A stretch of DNA of 53,407 nt from Candidatus Hydrogenedentota bacterium (GTDB lineage Bacteria > Hydrogenedentota > Hydrogenedentia > Hydrogenedentales > CAITNO01): NCBI GenBank assembly GCA_018056705.1, contig JAGPFE010000020.1, forward strand, positions 1 to 53,407, given 5' to 3'. Positions 41,051 to 48,812 of this stretch are shown here, piece after piece (the first letter of the stretch is position 1; the number at the start of each line of letters is the position of its first letter). Under the pieces are notes generated by a model that was not told where the DNA came from, did not search any database, and saw nothing but the letters and a program-made list of their open reading frames with translations. Both the position numbers and the translations under genes were made by a program.

Positions 41051-41578
41051 TCAGCCCGCGTTTTCATCGGGTGTTTCGCCCTGGCGTTTCCGGCTTTTAC
41101 GTTCCTTGATGGCGTTGGCCTTGTAGAAGAGGGCGGGTTCGATGATGGGTTCATGGAGCCCCTCGGTTTCCACGTCGCCGTAGGTGACCCGTCCCCGGTA
41201 GGTACGGTTGGAGAGGATGATGGCAATGGCCTGTCGGGACCACTTGTTGCCCTTGCGGGTGTAGATACCCTTCGAATGGAGGAAATTGACTACCTTTCCC
41301 GTGCTGCGGGTGGCGATGTACTCGCGGAAGATCATGCGGACCACTTCGGCTTCGCGGTCGTCGACGATCAAGGGCTTGGAATCGTCCGGTCCGCGGCGGT
41401 ATCCATACGGCGCGGGTCCGGTTCCGTAACGTCCCTGCTGGACCGCCGTGAGTTGCCCGCGTTTGACTTTCGCCCCGTGAGAAAGCCGCGCGCCTCCGCC
41501 TTCCGTATCCGCGCGCGCGACTTGTGTTGTCTGCTCCCGCTCGGTGTGTTCGGTCATCTGCCCCAGTTCCCAGGGCAT
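41051..41578 (-). CDS. Recombinase-domain protein lacking the serine-recombinase catalytic domain
   Basis: 175 residues (168 if the ATG at 41557 is used). The region from about residue 55 to 165 matches the PF07508-type recombinase domain of large serine recombinases: GPAPYGYRRGPDDSKPLIVD, EAEVVRMIFREYIATRSTGK, VVNFLHSKGIYTRKGNKWSR and AIAIILSNRTYRGRVTYGD. The N-terminal resolvase domain with its catalytic serine is absent, and the sequence upstream does not encode it in any frame. A near-consensus promoter lies upstream, so this seems a complete gene rather than a fragment. It could be a DNA-binding relic or a regulator. No attachment sites were seen. Confidence 0.78.
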   Translation of the reverse strand: MPWELGQMTEHTEREQTTQVARADTEGGGARLSHGAKVKRGQLTAVQQGRYGTGPAPYGYRRGPDDSKPLIVDDREAEVVRMIFREYIATRSTGKVVNFLHSKGIYTRKGNKWSRQAIAIILSNRTYRGRVTYGDVETEGLHEPIIEPALFYKANAIKERKSRKRQGETPDENAG

Positions 41579-41927
41579 TTCAGCCCGTTACGCATTTTAA
41601 ACCCGCGGCCGTTTCAACCAGCCCTGCCACGACCGCTCTTCTAACATTGTAAGCGATTTCCGCCGGAATGTCAACAAAGAAATTAAGAAATTCGGATGGA
41701 GAGGGAACGCATAGAAAAAAAACAGATCTTTTCGACAGGTTTTTCTGAATATTCCGTTCAACGGAAACTTTAAGCCGTACGATGATGGTAGAAACACGCA
41801 TGGGGAGCGCGGATGGGTGCCGCGCGGAATCTCCAGAGTGATGGCGTGCCACGGGGGAATCATGGGGCGGTACCGGTCCGGCGAAGGATTGGTGCCGCCC
41901 CGGAGGGGGGGCCGTCACGGGGCTGGA
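41579..41927. other. Leader region between cyclotransferase and recombinase-domain genes
   Basis: A 349-bp region with an AT-rich middle (41650-41780) that holds the minus-strand promoter listed separately. A minus-strand open frame from 41918 has no homology signature and runs through the promoter, so I do not call it. Confidence 0.45.
41646..41674 (-). promoter_or_regulatory. Sigma70-type promoter for the recombinase-domain gene
   Basis: On the minus strand TTGACA (41674-41669), 17 bp, TACAAT (41651-41646), close to consensus. It directs transcription toward the gene starting at 41578 or 41557. Confidence 0.72.
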
Positions 41928-42758
41928 TCAGGGGCCAGGCGCGTTTTCGACTTCCTTCACGCGCACTTCGTAGAGGCGGGGCCAGCGTTTTCCCGTGAAG
42001 AACAGCCGGTCTTTTTCAGGGTCCCACGCGATGCCGTTGAGCACGTCCACGTCGCGTCCGGCCCGCAAGGATTGCGGCAACAGGCCCTGGAGGCACAGCC
42101 ATCCTTCCACCTGTCCATCGTCCGGGTTGACGATCAAGACCCAGTCGCTCTGCCAGATATTGGCCCACACGCGGCCCCGGACCCATTCCAGTTCATTGAG
42201 GTTTCGCACGGTCCGGGACCCGTCATGGACGGTGATTTCCCGCTTGACGTCGAAGGTTTCGGGATCGCGGAACCGCAGGCAGGCCGACCCGTCGCTCATG
42301 ATGAGGTGCTCGCCGTTCCAGGTGAGGCCCCAGCCCTCGCCGTCGTACCGGAAGGTCCGGGTGATCCGGAAGGTGTCGCGGTCACGGACGAAGGCCTGTC
42401 CATCTTTCCAGGTCAACTGGATGAGCCGTCCGTCCCGTAACGAGGCGAGCCCTTCGGCGAAGACCCCGGGTACCTCGGTGATCCGCGTGACGCCGCCGCT
42501 TTCGAGGTCAACTTCGCGCAGGGTGGATGGTCCGCCAACCGCGCCGGTGCTTTCGTAGAGCCGTCCATTCTCCCACAGGAGTCCCTGGGTGAAGGCCCTG
42601 GGGTCATGGGGATATTCCCGGACAACTTCGAACGTGTACCGTCGGGCGGTGGAGTCGGGGGCGGGTTTGCCCGCGTAACAGCAGGGACACCAGAGCGCCA
42701 GGGGGAGGATGGCCCCCATCCGCAGCCACCGGATAGCATCGGCCAGGCGGACCTTCAT
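41928..42758 (-). CDS. Glutaminyl-peptide cyclotransferase (plant-type, QC)
   Basis: 276 residues with an exported N terminus (MGAILPLALWCPCCYAGK). It matches the five-bladed beta-propeller glutamine cyclotransferase family: VVREYPHDPRAFTQGLLWEN (the FTQGL motif), LYESTGAVGGPSTLREVDLE, LTWKDGQAFVRDRDTF, EGWGLTWNGEHLIMSDGSAC, LNELEWVRGRVWANIWQSDW and DVLNGIAWDPEKDRLFFTGK. It forms N-terminal pyroglutamate on exported peptides and proteins. I chose the ATG at 42758 because it starts the signal peptide. It follows clpX by 50 bp on the same strand, so the two are probably co-transcribed. Confidence 0.9.
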   Translation of the reverse strand: MKVRLADAIRWLRMGAILPLALWCPCCYAGKPAPDSTARRYTFEVVREYPHDPRAFTQGLLWENGRLYESTGAVGGPSTLREVDLESGGVTRITEVPGVFAEGLASLRDGRLIQLTWKDGQAFVRDRDTFRITRTFRYDGEGWGLTWNGEHLIMSDGSACLRFRDPETFDVKREITVHDGSRTVRNLNELEWVRGRVWANIWQSDWVLIVNPDDGQVEGWLCLQGLLPQSLRAGRDVDVLNGIAWDPEKDRLFFTGKRWPRLYEVRVKEVENAPGP

Positions 42759-42808
42759 GGCGTTTTCGAGATCTCCGCGTCGTGTGCAGCGGCCATGGTA
42801 AAACAGGG

Positions 42809-44092
42809 TCAGGCCGTGCCGCTTTTCGGCAGGGTGGTATCGTTCGCGTCGGCGGACCGGGCGTCGTGCTCGTAGACGAGCAGGGGTTCTTCCTTGCGGA
42901 GGATGACGCCGGGGGTGATCACGCATTCCCGGATGTCCGACCGGGAGGGGATGTCGAACATCACGTCGAGCATGATCGCCTCGAGGATACTCCGCAGGCC
43001 GCGCGCGCCGGTTTCGTTCTGGATGGCCAGGTCGGCCACGGCTTCGAGCGCTTCGGGCTGGAAGGTGAGTTTCACCCGTTCAAGTTGCAGCAGTTTTTCG
43101 TACTGCTTGGTCATCGCGTTTTTCGGCTGGGTCAGGATGCGCAGCAGGTCGTCCCGGGTGAGGTCGTCGAGGGTGGCGACCACGGGCACGCGGCCGATGA
43201 ACTCCGGGATCATGCCGAACTTGATCAGGTCCTCGGGCTTGACCTCGGCGAGGACTTCGCCGACGCGCATTTCCGATCGGGACTTGTTCTTGGCGTTGAA
43301 GCCGATGGTGTTGGCGCCCAGGCGCTTACGGATAATCTGTTCGAGGCCGTTGAAGGCGCCGCCGCACAGGAACAGGATGTTCCGGGTGTCGACCTGGATG
43401 CATTCCTGCTGGGGATGCTTGCGGCCGCCCTGGGGCGGCACGGAGGCGATGGTCCCCTCGAGGATTTTGAGCAGGGCCTGCTGCACGCCCTCGCCGGAGA
43501 CGTCGCGGGTGATGGATGGGCTGTCGCTTTTTCGTGCGATCTTGTCGATTTCGTCGATGAAGACGATGCCCAGTTGGGCCCGTTCGACGTCGTAGTCCGC
43601 GGCCTGGAGGACCTTGAGCACCACGTTTTCGACGTCATCGCCCACGTAGCCCGCCTCGGTGAGGGTGGTGGCGTCCACGATGGCGAAGGGCACGTCGAGC
43701 ATGCGGGCCAGGCTTTCGGCGAGAAGGGTTTTTCCGCTGCCGGAAGGACCGATCATCAGCACGTTGGATTTCTGAATCTCGACGCCGTCGATTTCCGCGC
43801 CGGTCATGATGCGCTTGTAATGGTTGTGGACGGCGACCGAAAGGATGCGTTTCGCCCGGTCCTGGCCGATGACGTACTGGTCCAGGAATTCCTTGATTTC
43901 CTTGGGGGGTGGGACCCGCCGCTTGACCACCTTGCGACGGCGGACCCGATCCTCCGCGATGATTTCCGAACACAGGCGGACGCATTCATCGCAGATATTG
44001 ACGTCGGGGCCGGCAATAAGTTTATTGACCTCGTTGTGCGGTTTGCCGCAGAACGAGCAACAAGGGATGTCGTGCCTTCCACGGGGCGTCAT
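42809..44092 (-). CDS. clpX: ATP-dependent protease ATPase subunit ClpX
   Basis: 427 residues, the AAA+ unfoldase of ClpXP. The N-terminal zinc-binding domain has [11 protein letters not shown] and [12 protein letters not shown]. Walker A is [15 protein letters not shown], the GYVG-type pore loop is [17 protein letters not shown], Walker B is [13 protein letters not shown] and the RKH-type loop is PPQGGRKHP; arginine-finger, sensor and GFNAKNK-type segments follow, with [17 protein letters not shown] before the small domain. clpP and tig, which often precede clpX, are not next to it. It has its own promoter and a leader of about 65 nt. The antisense strand is open for a long way, but this is only a shadow frame. 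Confidence 0.96.
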   Translation of the reverse strand: MTPRGRHDIPCCSFCGKPHNEVNKLIAGPDVNICDECVRLCSEIIAEDRVRRRKVVKRRVPPPKEIKEFLDQYVIGQDRAKRILSVAVHNHYKRIMTGAEIDGVEIQKSNVLMIGPSGSGKTLLAESLARMLDVPFAIVDATTLTEAGYVGDDVENVVLKVLQAADYDVERAQLGIVFIDEIDKIARKSDSPSITRDVSGEGVQQALLKILEGTIASVPPQGGRKHPQQECIQVDTRNILFLCGGAFNGLEQIIRKRLGANTIGFNAKNKSRSEMRVGEVLAEVKPEDLIKFGMIPEFIGRVPVVATLDDLTRDDLLRILTQPKNAMTKQYEKLLQLERVKLTFQPEALEAVADLAIQNETGARGLRSILEAIMLDVMFDIPSRSDIRECVITPGVILRKEEPLLVYEHDARSADANDTTLPKSGTA

Positions 44093-44440
44093 GGGCGCAA
44101 GCCTTTCCGGTTAAATGGTAACATATTTTTCCGTTGCGCCGTTTTCCGGGTCGGCGCGGTAAAGAATATAGCACTTTCAAGAAAAATTGTCAAGAATTTA
44201 CATTCCGTTTTTGGTATAAAACCACAAGAATTTGTGTTTTCCGCGCATGTTTTCCACAAGATAACGTTCTCCAGAGCCTTGCAGATTACCATTCCTGTTA
44301 ACCAGGAAAAGTTTCGCGCCGGAATTCTTCCCGGAAAAAGTGAAAAAAAATACGGGGGACGGTCCCGTTTCCGGGAGTTCAATCTTTATACTGATCCGGT
44401 GTGGAGACCGGCCACTGACGCGGCGGACGGAGAACCGACC
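44093..44440. other. Divergent regulatory region between clpX and the rhamnosidase
   Basis: A 348-bp AT-rich region. It holds the clpX promoter on the minus strand. On the plus strand TATACT (44387-44392) could be a -10 box for the rhamnosidase, but its -35 is poor. TGGTATAAAACCA near 44212 is a short inverted repeat. Confidence 0.5.
44165..44193 (-). promoter_or_regulatory. Sigma70-type promoter for clpX
   Basis: On the minus strand TTGACA (44193-44188), 17 bp, TATATT (44170-44165). Confidence 0.8.
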
Positions 44441-47233
44441 ATGAAACGTGGTACCTGGATACTGGCGTGGATCATGCTGGCCGCGTGGACCGCCATGGCG
44501 GTAGACGGCACAACGGGCACCCTGGTGGTTACGGACCCGCGGTGCGAATTCGAACGGGATCCCCTTGGCGTCGACACGCCCGATCCCAGGCTATCGTGGG
44601 CCCTGCGGTCGCCGATGCGGGGGGCCCGGCAGACCGCCTGCCAGGTGCGGGTAGGCCTGACCCCGGAGTCCCTGGCTGAAGGGGGGACCCCGTTGTGGGA
44701 TTCGGGCCAGGTGACCACGGAGGAGCAGGTGATGGTCTATGCCGGACCGGCACCGGCCGCGCACCAGGTCCTGTACTGGACCGCGCGGGCGTGGGACGCC
44801 GCGGGGGTTCCGGGCCCCTGGAGCGCGCCGGCCAGCTGGACCATGGGTCCCCTGCGGACGGAGGACTGGGCCGGCGCGCGGTGGATCACCGCGCCGGAGT
44901 CGGTGGGCCCGCCCCCGGATCGGTCGGGTCCCATGCCGATATTCCGGAAATCTTTCCGCCTGGACCGCGCTGTCCGGCGCGCGCTGCTGTACGGGTGCGG
45001 CCTGGGATTTCACGAGTTCCGGATCAACGGCGAGCGGGTGGGGGAAGATCTTTTCGGCCCGGCCTGGACGGATTACCGGAAAACCTGGCGATACAGCGTT
45101 TACGACGTCACCGGCCAGTTGCGGGAGGGGGAGAACGTTCTGGGCCTGATGCTGGGAAACGGGTTTTACCGGGTGACCGGGGGCCGGTACGTGAAATACA
45201 CGGGATCCTTCGGTCCGCCCCGGGCTATCGTCCTGTTGCGGGTGGAATACGCGGATGGCGGGGTGGAACAGGTTGTTTCGGACGGGACCTGGCGGACGAC
45301 ATCGGGCCCAATCGTGTTCTCATGCGTGTACGGCGGGGAAGACTACGACGCGCGCCGGGAGCAGGATGGGTGGGATGGTCCGGGATTCGACGACGGAGCG
45401 TGGCCGGCGGTCGTGGAAACGGATGGCCCGGGGGGCGTCCCGCGGGGGCCGGGGGGGTCGCCCATCCGGGTCATGGAAACCCTGGCGTCGGTGTCGGTGA
45501 CCCGACTGGGACCGGGGCGATACTTGTACGACCTGGGAAGGAATTTTTCGGGGATCCCCCGCGTACGGGTACGGGGAGAGGCCGGGGCCACGGTCACGCT
45601 GGTACCCGGGGAACTGCTGGATCCGTCGGGCGGGGTTACCCAGCGCCATTCGGGGGAACCGGTGTGGTTCCGGTATACCCTGAGGGGGAAGGGCGAGGAG
45701 ACCTGGGCCCCGCGGTTTTCCTATTACGGATTCCGGTACGTGGAGGCGCGGGGAGCCCGGCCAGCGGGTACCGCGGAAGAGGGAGAAGTGGCCCTGCCGG
45801 AACTGGTGGCCGTCGAGGGGCTGTGGACCCATGCCGCGGCGGAACGGGTGGGACGTTTCGAAAGTTCGGACGATATCCTCAACCGGACGCATGACCTGAT
45901 CCTGTCGGCCATACGGAGCAACCTGCAGCACGTGCTGACGGATTGTCCCCACCGCGAAAAACTGGGCTGGCTCGAAGTGTCACACCTGCTGGCGGATGGC
46001 CTGGTATACAACTTCGACGTGGCGCGGTTTTACGCCAAGGTGCAGCAGGACATGGCGGACAGCCAGCTGCCCGACGGGATGGTGCCGGATATCGCGCCGG
46101 AGTACACGGTGTTCAAGGATGGTTTCCGCGACTCGCCGGAGTGGGGCAGCGCGTGCGTGATCAACCCCTGGAACGCGTGGATGGTCTACGGGGATCGGCG
46201 CGTCCTGGAAACGGCATACCCGGTGATGAGCCGTTACGTCGCCTACCTTGCCGGGCGCGCGGATGGGCATATCGTGTCCCATGGCCTGGGTGACTGGTAC
46301 GATATCGGGCCGAACCCGCCAGGAGAGTCGCAACTGACCTCGAAGGGCCTGACCGCGACGGCGGTGTACTACCAGGACCTGGACAACCTGGCGCGGACGG
46401 CGGCGTTGCTGGGCCGCGCCGATGACGCCAGGCGGTTCCGGGAACAGGCGGAGGCCGCGCGGCAGGCTTTCAACCAGCGGTTCTACCATCCCGCCGATCA
46501 TTGCTACGACCGGAACAGCCAGACCGCCAACGCGATGCCGTTGGCGTCAGGGATGGCTGATCCGTCGGAGGAGCAAGGCATCCTGGAGCAACTCCTGCGG
46601 GGCATTGAAGAAAATGGCTGGCGGGTGACCGCGGGTGACGTGGGATTTTCCTATCTGGTCCGGGCCCTGACTGACGCGGACCAGGGGGATACGCTGTACC
46701 GGATGGTCACCCAGGACAGCGGTCCGGGGTACGTGTGGCAGTTACGACGGGGCGCGACGACCCTGACGGAGGCGTGGGACGCGGATCCCCATTCCTCCCA
46801 TAACCACTGCATGCTGGGCCACGTGGAAGGCTGGTTTTACCGGGGCCTGGGGGGGATCCGGGTAGACGAGGCGGGATTCCGGCGGTTCACGTTGCGGCCC
46901 GTAATGCCCCGGGGACTGGACCGGGTGACGGTCCGGTACCGCTCGATTCGAGGGGAGATTGTCTCGGCGTGGAGGCGGGAAGGTGGACGAATGTCGTGGA
47001 TGATCCAGGTGCCGCCGAACACGGAAGCGATGGTCTACGTGCCCGCTCGGGATGCCGGGAAGATCCTGGAAAGCGGTGAGCCGTTGAGCACCGTGGAGGG
47101 CGTTCTGGACCCGCGGGTAGAGGGGGAAAAGACACGCTTCCGCGTGATGTCCGGAGTATACCTGTTTTCCTGGCCGGATCCGTTGGGGCGGGAACCCGGG
47201 GACGGAGGTCCTTCTTCCGGGGGTAACGGCTAA
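44441..47233 (+). CDS. Secreted alpha-L-rhamnosidase, GH78
   Basis: 930 residues. The ATG at 44441 (CGGAG 9 bp upstream) gives a signal peptide (TWILAWIMLAAWTAMAVDG). Fibronectin-like and N-terminal carbohydrate-binding parts contain FERDPLGVDTPDPRLSWALR, VLYWTARAWDAAGVPGPWS, ALLYGCGLGFHEFRINGERV and GENVLGLMLGNGFY. The catalytic (alpha/alpha)6 barrel shows HVLTDCPHREKLGWLEVSHL, QLPDGMVPDIAPEY, DSPEWGSACVINPWNAWMVY and WDADPHSSHNHCMLG, all typical of GH78. It removes terminal L-rhamnose from polysaccharides or glycosides outside the cytoplasm. A much longer open frame reaches back over clpX but is antisense shadow. An OPA-type transporter gene follows 57 bp downstream. Confidence 0.93.
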   Translation: MKRGTWILAWIMLAAWTAMAVDGTTGTLVVTDPRCEFERDPLGVDTPDPRLSWALRSPMRGARQTACQVRVGLTPESLAEGGTPLWDSGQVTTEEQVMVYAGPAPAAHQVLYWTARAWDAAGVPGPWSAPASWTMGPLRTEDWAGARWITAPESVGPPPDRSGPMPIFRKSFRLDRAVRRALLYGCGLGFHEFRINGERVGEDLFGPAWTDYRKTWRYSVYDVTGQLREGENVLGLMLGNGFYRVTGGRYVKYTGSFGPPRAIVLLRVEYADGGVEQVVSDGTWRTTSGPIVFSCVYGGEDYDARREQDGWDGPGFDDGAWPAVVETDGPGGVPRGPGGSPIRVMETLASVSVTRLGPGRYLYDLGRNFSGIPRVRVRGEAGATVTLVPGELLDPSGGVTQRHSGEPVWFRYTLRGKGEETWAPRFSYYGFRYVEARGARPAGTAEEGEVALPELVAVEGLWTHAAAERVGRFESSDDILNRTHDLILSAIRSNLQHVLTDCPHREKLGWLEVSHLLADGLVYNFDVARFYAKVQQDMADSQLPDGMVPDIAPEYTVFKDGFRDSPEWGSACVINPWNAWMVYGDRRVLETAYPVMSRYVAYLAGRADGHIVSHGLGDWYDIGPNPPGESQLTSKGLTATAVYYQDLDNLARTAALLGRADDARRFREQAEAARQAFNQRFYHPADHCYDRNSQTANAMPLASGMADPSEEQGILEQLLRGIEENGWRVTAGDVGFSYLVRALTDADQGDTLYRMVTQDSGPGYVWQLRRGATTLTEAWDADPHSSHNHCMLGHVEGWFYRGLGGIRVDEAGFRRFTLRPVMPRGLDRVTVRYRSIRGEIVSAWRREGGRMSWMIQVPPNTEAMVYVPARDAGKILESGEPLSTVEGVLDPRVEGEKTRFRVMSGVYLFSWPDPLGREPGDGGPSSGGNG

Positions 47234-47290
47234 TGGAATCCTAACATAAAGACAATAAAGTTTTAACACTTTCCTGCGAAAGTTTCCCGC

Positions 47291-48589
47291 ATGGAAGCGG
47301 AACCGGAAACGCTCGCGCTGCCTGTCGAGGGGGTGCGACAGCAGCATGCGGCAACCCGCGCGGAGATCGTCACCTTTGGCCTTCTCTTCGTGGGGTACAT
47401 CTTTTATTACCTGACCCGGAAAAACATTTCGGTGGCCCAGGTCAGCATGGAACAACTGGGATTGCTGACCCAGGCCCAGATCGGCTACCTGGCTTCGGCG
47501 GGCACCATGGCCTACGCGGTGGGCAAGTTCGTCAACGGGGTGGTGACGGACCGGATCGGGGGGAAGCGGGTATTCGTGCTGGGCATGGCGGGGTCCGTGG
47601 CGGCCACGGTCATGTTCGCGCTATCCGGACGGTTTGAAACCTTCCTGTTCTGGTGGATCGTGAACAGTTACTTTCTTTCCATGGGGTGGGGCGGCCTGAT
47701 CCGGGTCATGTCCTACTGGTTTGACCGGGGACACCGGGGGCTGATGGTGGGGCTGATGACGGTGAATTTCCAGATCGGTTCCACGCTGGCGAAGTTGTTT
47801 ACGGCGTTCCTGTCGGGGTTTTCGCTGCTGGTGTGGCGGGGGCTGTTCCTGGTGCCCGCGGGCCTGCTGGCGGGTATGTTCGTGGTGACGCTGCTCTGGT
47901 TGAGGGAGACCCCGCCGGGACATCGGAGTTTCCGGGAGGAATTCGAAAAGACGCGTCACCGGTCCATGAACGCGGCGACGTTCGCGGTGGCGTTATGGCA
48001 CGCGCTGGCGTCGCCGACGTTTCTGCTGGTGCTATGGGGTTCGGTGCTGTTCACGTTTCTGAGGACGTTTTTTGATGATTTCGCCACGCTGTGGATGGCG
48101 GCGTCGGATCATGGCACCAGCGTGTCGGGATACATCGCGGCGACGTTTACCATGGGGGGAATCGCTGGAACGCTGGTAGCGGGCTGGCTGTCGGACCGGT
48201 CCGGAAACCGGGGGCCGTTCCTGATCATGTCGGGGTGCTGCCTGTCGGCACTGCTTTTCGCGTCGCCGCTGTTTTCGAAAGCGTCGACGTCGGCGTCCGT
48301 GTTGTTTTTTCTGCTGGTAGGGTTCTTTCTGTTTGGCGCGTACTCGATCATTGCCGGGGTATCGGCGATCGATTTCGGCCGTCACGTGGCGCCCGCCACG
48401 GCCGCGGGCATCATAGATGGAGTGGGTTACGCGGCGGCGGCCGGGGCCGGCCTGCTGATCGGTCACCTTCAGGCCGAAGCCGACTGGGAACGGCTGGTGT
48501 TCCGGTTCGCTTGGATTACCCTGGGCATGACGCTCCTGCTGTTACCGTTGTGGTGGAAGTACCCGAGGCAGGGGGCCCATCGGCCGTAA
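47291..48589 (+). CDS. MFS transporter, OPA (GlpT/UhpC-like) family
   Basis: 432 residues, 12 predicted helices. The first helix region FVGYIFYYLTRKNISVAQVS and the motif IVNSYFLSMGWGGLIRVMSY (cf. NxxxQGxGWP in GlpT/UhpT) place it among organophosphate:phosphate antiporters and UhpC-type sensors. FVNGVVTDRIGGKR is the MFS loop 2-3 motif. It lies 57 bp after the GH78 gene, which suggests a role with its product, but OPA members normally carry phosphorylated sugars or glycerol phosphate. Whether it is a transporter or a UhpC-like sensor for the downstream kinase cannot be told. No strong ribosome site precedes the ATG. Confidence 0.88.
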   Translation: MEAEPETLALPVEGVRQQHAATRAEIVTFGLLFVGYIFYYLTRKNISVAQVSMEQLGLLTQAQIGYLASAGTMAYAVGKFVNGVVTDRIGGKRVFVLGMAGSVAATVMFALSGRFETFLFWWIVNSYFLSMGWGGLIRVMSYWFDRGHRGLMVGLMTVNFQIGSTLAKLFTAFLSGFSLLVWRGLFLVPAGLLAGMFVVTLLWLRETPPGHRSFREEFEKTRHRSMNAATFAVALWHALASPTFLLVLWGSVLFTFLRTFFDDFATLWMAASDHGTSVSGYIAATFTMGGIAGTLVAGWLSDRSGNRGPFLIMSGCCLSALLFASPLFSKASTSASVLFFLLVGFFLFGAYSIIAGVSAIDFGRHVAPATAAGIIDGVGYAAAAGAGLLIGHLQAEADWERLVFRFAWITLGMTLLLLPLWWKYPRQGAHRP

Positions 48590-48714
48590 GCGGCGGCTCG
48601 AGGACCGTGATGGGGGGATCAAGGGGGGCAAGGTTGCCCAGGCCGGGCGAGGCGGCATTGCAGTGCTCATGCCCTTTCAACGCAAGCGGGTGAAAAGCGC
48701 AAAAAAAAACAATA

Positions 48715-48743
48715 TTGTGTGTTTCGCAAAAAAGTGCTAAAAT
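48715..48743 (+). promoter_or_regulatory. Sigma70-type promoter for the hybrid kinase
   Basis: TTGTGT (48715-48720), 17 bp, TAAAAT (48738-48743). Transcription would start near 48750, which argues against a TTG start at 48756 and for a start at 48780 or 48813. Confidence 0.6.
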
Positions 48744-48812
48744 TTTTCTGAACGCTTGTTAATCACCCGTAAAGGTACCGTGTTGGTATCAGGTAGCAGA
48801 CACGATGCACCA

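Noticed and set aside
41580..41918. Minus-strand open frame upstream of the recombinase-domain gene, as a lost catalytic domain
   Set aside because: No resolvase motif, and the frame overlaps a strong promoter for the downstream gene.
42782..44440. Long plus-strand open frame running into the rhamnosidase gene
   Set aside because: It is antisense to clpX, has no signature of its own, and the rhamnosidase has a clear ribosome site and signal peptide at 44441.
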